NCBI GenBank assembly: GCA_036503065.1
Contig: DASXXM010000068.1
Location: 1-10,558, forward strand
Source: DATEPR01 sp036503065
GTDB taxonomy: Bacteria; Actinomycetota; Actinomycetes; Mycobacteriales; Pseudonocardiaceae
Length of the DNA stretch: 10,558 nucleotides
Reading direction: 5' to 3'
The notes below the pieces were generated by a model. The model did not search any database. It was not told the origin of the DNA and saw only the letters and a list, made by a program, of their open reading frames with translations. Positions 6,085 through 10,558 of this stretch are shown here, piece after piece. The stretch's first letter is position 1, and each line of letters starts with the position of its first letter. The position numbers were made by a program, and so were the translations under genes.

Positions 6085-6112
6085 ACACTTCGACACGATG
6101 AGAGAGCGTGAC

Positions 6113-7078
6113 ATGACCCGGTACCCGACCGAACTCTCCGGCCTGCTTGCCTTCCCGCTGACTCCGTTCACCGAGACGCTCGAGCTGGACCTGGACGTAC
6201 TGGCCGAACAGGTCGAGGGCCACCTCGACGCGGGGGCCGGTGCGGTGTTCGTCGCGTGCGGGACCGGCGAGTTCAGCGCGCTGGCGCCGCACGAGGTACG
6301 GGCCGTGCTGCGCCGAACCCGGGATGTCGTGTCGGGGCGGGTTCCTGTCTTGGTTGGCGCCGGTGGCGGGCCGGAGCTGGCCAGGGCCGGCGTGACCATG
6401 GCCGAGGGTGAGGGGGCGGACGCGGTCCTGCTGCTGCCCCCGTACCTGGTGTCTGGTCCGCCGGCCGGGTTGGTTGACCACGTTCGGTACGTCGTGCGGG
6501 ACAGGGACGTCCCGGTGATCGTTTATCACCGGTCGCCCGGGGTGTTCACTCCGGACACGGCAAGGGCGTTGCTGGACGTGCCGAACGTGGTCGGCCTCAA
6601 GGACGGCATCGGCGATGTCGACCTGATGACCCGGATCGTGACGAGCGTTCGGGGCAGCGGCCATCAGCGGGCGGCCGAGTTCCTGTTCCTCAACGGCCTG
6701 CCCACCGCTGAGGTCTCCGCCCGCGCCTACCGCGCGATCGGCGTGCGGATCTACTCCTCCGCGGTGCACTGCTTCGCACCGAACATCGCACATGCCTTCC
6801 ACCATGCCCTCGGCACCGGCGACGACGCCACCGTGAACGAACTGCTGCGGGTCTTCTACCTGCCGCTGGTGGCCCTGCGCGACGAGACGCCCGGTTTCGC
6901 GGTGTCCCTGGTGAAGGCGGGCGCCCGGCTGCGCGGCGCGAAGGTCGGCGGCGTCCGGCCGCCGCTGCGCGATCCGAGCCCCGATCAGGTCGACCGGCTG
7001 GAGCGGATCCTGACCGCCGGCCTGGACCTGGTGGCGACGATGACCGAGACCCGGGTGGCCGGATCGGCGGTGTCCTGA
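6113..7078 (+). CDS. kdgD: 5-dehydro-4-deoxyglucarate dehydratase (decarboxylating)
   Basis: This encodes 321 residues, typical of the DHDPS/NAL aldolase superfamily. It would convert 5-keto-4-deoxy-D-glucarate to 2-oxoglutarate semialdehyde, CO2 and water. The Schiff-base lysine is K163 in VVGLKDGIGD (159-168) and the partner tyrosine is Y138 in VIVYHR (135-140). ACGTGEFSALAPHE (48-61) holds the carboxylate-binding turn. FLNGLPTAE (192-200) and YSSAVHCFAP (214-223) are characteristic of KdgD rather than dihydrodipicolinate synthase. The ATG at 6113 is preferred: an AGAGAG lies a few bases upstream and the protein then starts just before the first barrel strand. Starts at 6044 and 6098 are in frame but lack a site. 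It is first in a plus-strand operon; its TGA overlaps the gudD ATG by one base, implying translational coupling. Confidence 0.9.
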   Translation: MTRYPTELSGLLAFPLTPFTETLELDLDVLAEQVEGHLDAGAGAVFVACGTGEFSALAPHEVRAVLRRTRDVVSGRVPVLVGAGGGPELARAGVTMAEGEGADAVLLLPPYLVSGPPAGLVDHVRYVVRDRDVPVIVYHRSPGVFTPDTARALLDVPNVVGLKDGIGDVDLMTRIVTSVRGSGHQRAAEFLFLNGLPTAEVSARAYRAIGVRIYSSAVHCFAPNIAHAFHHALGTGDDATVNELLRVFYLPLVALRDETPGFAVSLVKAGARLRGAKVGGVRPPLRDPSPDQVDRLERILTAGLDLVATMTETRVAGSAVS

Positions 7079-8334
7079 TGAAGATCCAACGCGTCGAACT
7101 CACGCCGGTCGCGTTCGCCGATCCGCCGCTGCGCAACGTGATGGGCGTGCACGAGCCGTGGGCCCTGCGCACGATCCTGCGGCTGGTCTGCGAGGACGGC
7201 GTGGTCGGCCTCGGTGAGTCCTATGGGGACAGTGGCTTCCAGGACGTGGCGCGGCGGGTGGCCGAGCAGCTGGTCGGGCACGACGTGTTCGACCTGCCCG
7301 GCCTGCGTGCCGTGGTGGCCCACGCGACCGGTGGCCGGGTCTACGCCGACCAGCACGGCCTGACCGGCGCGTTCTCCGGCGACAAGACCCAGGCGCAGGC
7401 GTACTCGCTGTTCGAGGTGGCCTGCCTGGACGCCCAGGGCCACGCGCTGGACCGGCCGGTGGTGGACCTGCTCGGCGGCGCGGCCCGCGACCGCGTCGAC
7501 TTCGCTGGCTACCTGTTCTACAAGTTCGGCGCCCATCTCGACGGCCGCACCGACGACTGGGGCGACGTCGCCACCCCGGACTCCATTGTGGACGAAGCAC
7601 GCACCATGGTGGACCGCTACGGCTTCGGCTCGCTGAAGCTCAAGGGCGGCGTGTTCCCGCCCGCCGACGAGATCGCGGCCGTGCACGCCCTTGCCGACGC
7701 CTTCCCGAACACCCCGCTGCGCATCGACCCCAACGGTGCCTGGACACCGGAAACCGGCATCGGCGTGGCGCGCGAACTCGACGGCGTGCTGGAGTACCTC
7801 GAGGACCCGACACCCGGCATCCCCGGCATGGCGCAGGTCGCCGCCGCGGCGAGCATGCCGTTGGCCACCAACATGTGCGTGGTCAGGTGGGACGACCTGC
7901 CGCCCGCCGTGGCCGCGAACGCGGTCGGCATCGTGCTGTCCGACCACCACTACTGGGGCGGCCTGCGGCTGACCCAGTCGCTCTCGGTGCTGTGCCAGAC
8001 GTTCGGCATGGGCCTGTCCATGCACTCCAACAGCCACCTCGGCATCAGCCTGGCCGCGATGGTGCACGTGGCCGCCGCGACCCCGCACCTGACCTACGCC
8101 TGCGACACGCATTGGCCGTGGAAGGTGGAGGACGTGATCGTGCCCGGCGTGCTGGAGTTCCGCGACGGCGCGATCGCGGTGCCCAGGACCGCCGGGCTCG
8201 GCGTCGAGCTGGACACCGACGCGCTGGCCCGCGCGCACGAGAACTACCTGCGCTGCGGCCTGACCGCGCGCAACGACGCCGGCTACATGCGCCGCTACCA
8301 GCAGGACTTCCAGCCGAACATCGCGCGATGGTGA
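7078..8334 (+). CDS. gudD: Glucarate dehydratase, enolase superfamily
   Basis: This encodes 418 residues and dehydrates D-glucarate (and possibly L-idarate) to 5-keto-4-deoxy-D-glucarate, the KdgD substrate. All catalytic features of the GlucD group can be placed: KxK as K187-L-K189 in SLKLKGG, metal ligands D217 (RIDPNG), E242 (YLEDP) and N265 (ATNM), and the second base H316 (MHSNSH) with its partner D289 (SDHHYW). D343 lies in CDTHWPW. The N-terminal capping domain begins with NVMGVHEP (20-27), matching glucarate dehydratase substrate loops. The ending ARNDAGYMRRYQQDFQPN is also GlucD-like. A galactarate preference cannot be excluded, because Udh can yield either aldarate. Start and stop are fixed by the 1-base overlap with kdgD and a 10-base gap to the next gene. 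Confidence 0.92.
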   Translation: MKIQRVELTPVAFADPPLRNVMGVHEPWALRTILRLVCEDGVVGLGESYGDSGFQDVARRVAEQLVGHDVFDLPGLRAVVAHATGGRVYADQHGLTGAFSGDKTQAQAYSLFEVACLDAQGHALDRPVVDLLGGAARDRVDFAGYLFYKFGAHLDGRTDDWGDVATPDSIVDEARTMVDRYGFGSLKLKGGVFPPADEIAAVHALADAFPNTPLRIDPNGAWTPETGIGVARELDGVLEYLEDPTPGIPGMAQVAAAASMPLATNMCVVRWDDLPPAVAANAVGIVLSDHHYWGGLRLTQSLSVLCQTFGMGLSMHSNSHLGISLAAMVHVAAATPHLTYACDTHWPWKVEDVIVPGVLEFRDGAIAVPRTAGLGVELDTDALARAHENYLRCGLTARNDAGYMRRYQQDFQPNIARW

Positions 8335-8344
8335 GGAGCACGCG

Positions 8345-9511
8345 ATGCGGGTGACGGGTTACGCGTATCCCTGGGACGTCCTCGGCGATCCCACCTTTGT
8401 CGACCGTATCGGCGAACTGGGCGTGGACCAGGTGGCCATCGCCACCGCCTACCACGCCACCCGCGCCGCGACGCCGTGGCAGGACAACAGGACCGCCGTG
8501 CTGGCCGGCCACTCCGCGCTGTACCGGCCGGTCCGCGAGGACGTGTGGCGGGCCAGGGCGCTGCGGCCGGAACCGGCGGGCTGGATGCGTGCGATGGACA
8601 CCAGTGCGGACAGCGCGGGCAGCGCGGTCAGGGCACTCGCGGCCGCCGGGGTCGGCACCGCGCTGTGGTTGGTGCTGACGCACAACTCGTTGCTGGGCGG
8701 CAGGTTTCCCGGCCTGTCCGTGCGGGACTGCTTCGCCCAGCCGTATCCGTGGGCGCTGTGCCCGGCGCGCGCCCAGGTGCGTGACTACGCGGCCACCCTG
8801 GCGCAGGAGTGCGTCCGGGGCCTCCCCCACGACACGGTGGTCCTGGAGTCCTGCGGCCAGATGGGCGCGGTGCACCAGCACACGCACGAGAAGACCGACG
8901 CCGTGTGGGCGCCCGCGGCGACGCGGCTGCTGTCGGTCTGCTGCTGTTCGGCGTGCACGCGGTACTGGCGCGACGCGGGTCTCGACCCGCACCGGGTCAC
9001 CGCGATGCTGCGCGAGCGTGTCCTGGCCATCATCGCCACAGGCGACCTCACGATCACCGACGACGGCCTGCCCGCCGAGGTTCGGGACGTCGTGCTGGCC
9101 GGTCGCCAGCACGCCACGGACCTGTTGCGCGGCCAGGTGCTGACCGCGATCGTCGGTCACGCGGACCGGGTCGTGCTGCACGGCAGTCCGGACCCGTGGA
9201 CCACCGGCGCGCTGCCGGGCCTGACGCCGAGCGCCGGCAAGGACGTACACGGCGTCGTCGTGCCCTGCTGGCAGTCCGGCATCGCGGCGGAACTGGTCCG
9301 CGCCGCCCGCGCGGACCTGCCATCGGACGTGGACGTCGGCGCCTACGTCACGGCCGTCGCCGCCGCGCCGATACCCGACATCCCGGGCTACGTACACGAA
9401 CTGGCGAATGCCGGTGCCAACGAACTGCACCTCTACCACCTCGGCCTCGCAGGCCCGGCCCGGTGGGCCGACCTGCGGACCGCGGTCGCCGCGGCACACG
9501 GGGAGCCGTAG
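8345..9511 (+). CDS. Uncharacterised protein, probable TIM-barrel glycosidase-like
   Basis: This encodes 388 residues, starting at an ATG six bases after GAGGAG. I do not recognise a named family. Features consistent with a (beta/alpha)8 barrel are an N-terminal strand with aromatic residues (VTGYAYPWD, 3-11), alternating strands and helices such as VDQVAIATAYHA (27-38) and GTALWLVLTHN (104-114), then DTVVLESCGQMG (163-174) with E168 at a strand end. ANELHLYHLGLAG (358-370) looks like a last barrel strand. HQHTHEK (177-183) and a cysteine cluster CCCSAC (199-204) look like metal or structural sites; similar CxxC clusters occur in some glycosidase-like barrels. No signal peptide or membrane helix is seen, so it should be cytoplasmic. 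It lies 10 bases after gudD and 34 before the lyase, so it is almost certainly cotranscribed. Its job is probably in processing uronate-containing saccharides; that is inference. Confidence 0.85.
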   Translation: MRVTGYAYPWDVLGDPTFVDRIGELGVDQVAIATAYHATRAATPWQDNRTAVLAGHSALYRPVREDVWRARALRPEPAGWMRAMDTSADSAGSAVRALAAAGVGTALWLVLTHNSLLGGRFPGLSVRDCFAQPYPWALCPARAQVRDYAATLAQECVRGLPHDTVVLESCGQMGAVHQHTHEKTDAVWAPAATRLLSVCCCSACTRYWRDAGLDPHRVTAMLRERVLAIIATGDLTITDDGLPAEVRDVVLAGRQHATDLLRGQVLTAIVGHADRVVLHGSPDPWTTGALPGLTPSAGKDVHGVVVPCWQSGIAAELVRAARADLPSDVDVGAYVTAVAAAPIPDIPGYVHELANAGANELHLYHLGLAGPARWADLRTAVAAAHGEP

Positions 9512-9545
9512 CTCGCCTGATCCGACCCTCGTGCAAGGAGGAGCA

Positions 9546-10558
9546 ATGTCGCTCAGTAGACGGGAACTTTTCCGCTACGGAACCGTGACGACACTGTCCA
9601 CAGTGGCCGCAGCAACGCTGCCGACCGCCGCCGCCAACGCAACCACGACACCAACCGCGACAGACACCGTGACAGACTTCGCCAAGATCGTCGCCGCGTA
9701 CCGGGCACTGCAGATCGGTACGAACCAGCCCTCCACCGAACGCACCCAGGCCATCGCGGCCCTGGACCAGGTGGCCGCGGGCTACGACTCGACCATGGAC
9801 GTGACCGGCACCCAGCTCTGGCCGGACCTGCCGAGCGGGCCTGGCAGCAACTTCTTCCCGACCATGTTCTACCGGCTGCGCACCATCGCGGTCGACTGGG
9901 CGACACCCGGCTCCGCGCTGGCGGCGAAACCCGGGCAGGCGCAACGGATCGTGACCGCGCTGGACACCCTGTACCGCACCGAATACAACGAGAAAACCAG
10001 CGAGATCGGCAACTGGTACGTCTACGAGGTCGGCACCGCGTACTGGATGCTGCAGATCCTGGTCGCCATGGGCGACGCGCTGACCCCGGACCAGTTGGCC
10101 ACCTACCTCAAGCCGGTACTGGCGTTCGTGGCGGACCCGAACCTGCGTACCAACAACCCGAGCCTGGTCGAGACCGGCGCGAACCGGGCCGACAAGGCGC
10201 TGATCACCGTCGTGTCCGGCGCCATGGCCGGTGACGCGAACCGGATCGCGGCCGGCCTGGCCGCGGTCACCGACGTGGTCGGCGGCGGTGCCGCGAGCCT
10301 GGTCGCGCGGGCGACCGCCGGCGACGGCTATCACACCGACGGCTCGTTCATCCAGCACGGCGTGGTGCCCTACCCGGGCCACTACGGCCTTGTCCTGCTG
10401 TCCGCGGCCGCCGGCCTGATCGAGGTCACCAACGGCACGGCCATGCGGTTGGACGCCGCCGTCGAGCAGAAGTTCTACGACGCCGTCGCCGACGTCTACG
10501 CGCCGTTCGTGTTCGCGGGCGCCATGATGGAGCCGGTTCGCGGTCGGATGCTGTCACG
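9546..10558 (+). CDS. Tat-exported polysaccharide lyase family 8 (3' end missing)
   Basis: The first 337 residues are visible; the gene runs off the window. AAGGAGGAG just before the ATG is a near-ideal ribosome binding site. The N-terminus SRRELFRYG followed by a hydrophobic stretch and AAANA (28-32) is a twin-arginine signal peptide, so the enzyme is exported folded. The helical toroid domain of PL8 follows. GNWYVYEVGT (155-164) corresponds to the NWWxYEIG motif and TGANRADKAL (210-219) carries the catalytic Asn (N213). DGSFIQHGVVPYPGHYG (265-281) carries catalytic H271 and Y280, nine residues apart as in pneumococcal hyaluronate lyase. MEPVRGRMLS at the edge holds the conserved arginines. 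Family members cut hyaluronan, chondroitin or xanthan by beta-elimination, giving products with a 4,5-unsaturated uronate. Which polymer is used cannot be decided from this part. Context with udh, gudD and kdgD supports a uronate polymer. Confidence 0.92.
   Translation, partial: MSLSRRELFRYGTVTTLSTVAAATLPTAAANATTTPTATDTVTDFAKIVAAYRALQIGTNQPSTERTQAIAALDQVAAGYDSTMDVTGTQLWPDLPSGPGSNFFPTMFYRLRTIAVDWATPGSALAAKPGQAQRIVTALDTLYRTEYNEKTSEIGNWYVYEVGTAYWMLQILVAMGDALTPDQLATYLKPVLAFVADPNLRTNNPSLVETGANRADKALITVVSGAMAGDANRIAAGLAAVTDVVGGGAASLVARATAGDGYHTDGSFIQHGVVPYPGHYGLVLLSAAAGLIEVTNGTAMRLDAAVEQKFYDAVADVYAPFVFAGAMMEPVRGRMLS

Noticed and set aside
6032..6112. In-frame N-terminal extension of KdgD (starts at 6032, 6044 or 6098)
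   Set aside because: There is no ribosome binding site at these starts; the added residues precede the normal family start and overlap candidate operator repeats.
6985..8238. 417-codon open frame on the minus strand
   Set aside because: It lies antisense to gudD, whose catalytic residues are all present; the shadow product is low-complexity and His/Val/Gln-rich.
8045..9499. 484-codon open frame on the minus strand
   Set aside because: It is a GC-skew shadow of gudD and the unknown barrel gene, both of which have motifs, ribosome binding sites and operon spacing.
9592..9605. CACTG-TCCA-CAGTG hairpin and DnaA-like CTGTCCACA in the lyase signal-peptide region
   Set aside because: It is a single, imperfect box within coding sequence with no partner; there is no reason to call it functional.
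9348..10382. 344-codon open frame on the minus strand
   Set aside because: It lies antisense to the PL8 lyase, which has a Tat signal and catalytic motifs on the plus strand.

Overview
The window looks like chromosomal DNA of a GC-rich actinobacterium. Codons end almost always in G or C, GTG and TTG starts occur, ribosome binding sites are strong, and the gene families (cysteine-free chaplin-like surface protein, TetR/P450 pair, Tat-exported polysaccharide lyase) fit a filamentous genus, probably Pseudonocardiaceae. That family placement is inference from style, not from a marker gene. Layout, left to right: (1) the 3' end of a large secreted, low-complexity protein (1-1054) with chaplin-like modules and a Gly/Leu/Thr tetrapeptide tract. 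(2) A 349-base spacer with an AT-rich patch, two perfect 9-base DnaA boxes and a textbook intrinsic terminator. (3) A phosphotransferase (APH-fold) gene of unusual codon use, ending head-to-head with (4) a TetR-type regulator on the minus strand. (5) A cytochrome P450 diverging from that regulator across an 84-base spacer that carries perfect inverted repeats. (6) From 4231 to the right edge, a uronic-acid catabolic locus. On the minus strand lie an IclR-type regulator and uronate dehydrogenase (udh). Diverging from them is a tight plus-strand operon: 5-dehydro-4-deoxyglucarate dehydratase (kdgD), glucarate dehydratase (gudD), a probable TIM-barrel protein of unknown function, and the start of a Tat-exported family 8 polysaccharide lyase that runs off the window. 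How the genes fit together: the lyase would cut a uronate-containing polysaccharide (hyaluronan, chondroitin, xanthan or similar) outside the cell. Inside, Udh oxidises D-glucuronate or D-galacturonate to the aldarolactone, GudD dehydrates the aldarate to 5-keto-4-deoxyglucarate, and KdgD converts that to 2-oxoglutarate semialdehyde. The last step to 2-oxoglutarate (a semialdehyde dehydrogenase), any aldarolactonase and any sugar transporter are not in view. The IclR protein probably controls both directions from the 189-base divergent spacer, which holds a good promoter (TTGACA-N17-TAACTT) and several inverted repeats. The most interesting item is the unknown protein encoded at 8345-9511. It sits in the operon between the aldarate enzyme and the lyase, with features of a (beta/alpha)8 glycoside-hydrolase-like fold and a conserved-looking cysteine cluster. 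It is a candidate for the missing link between lyase products and the oxidative uronate pathway.
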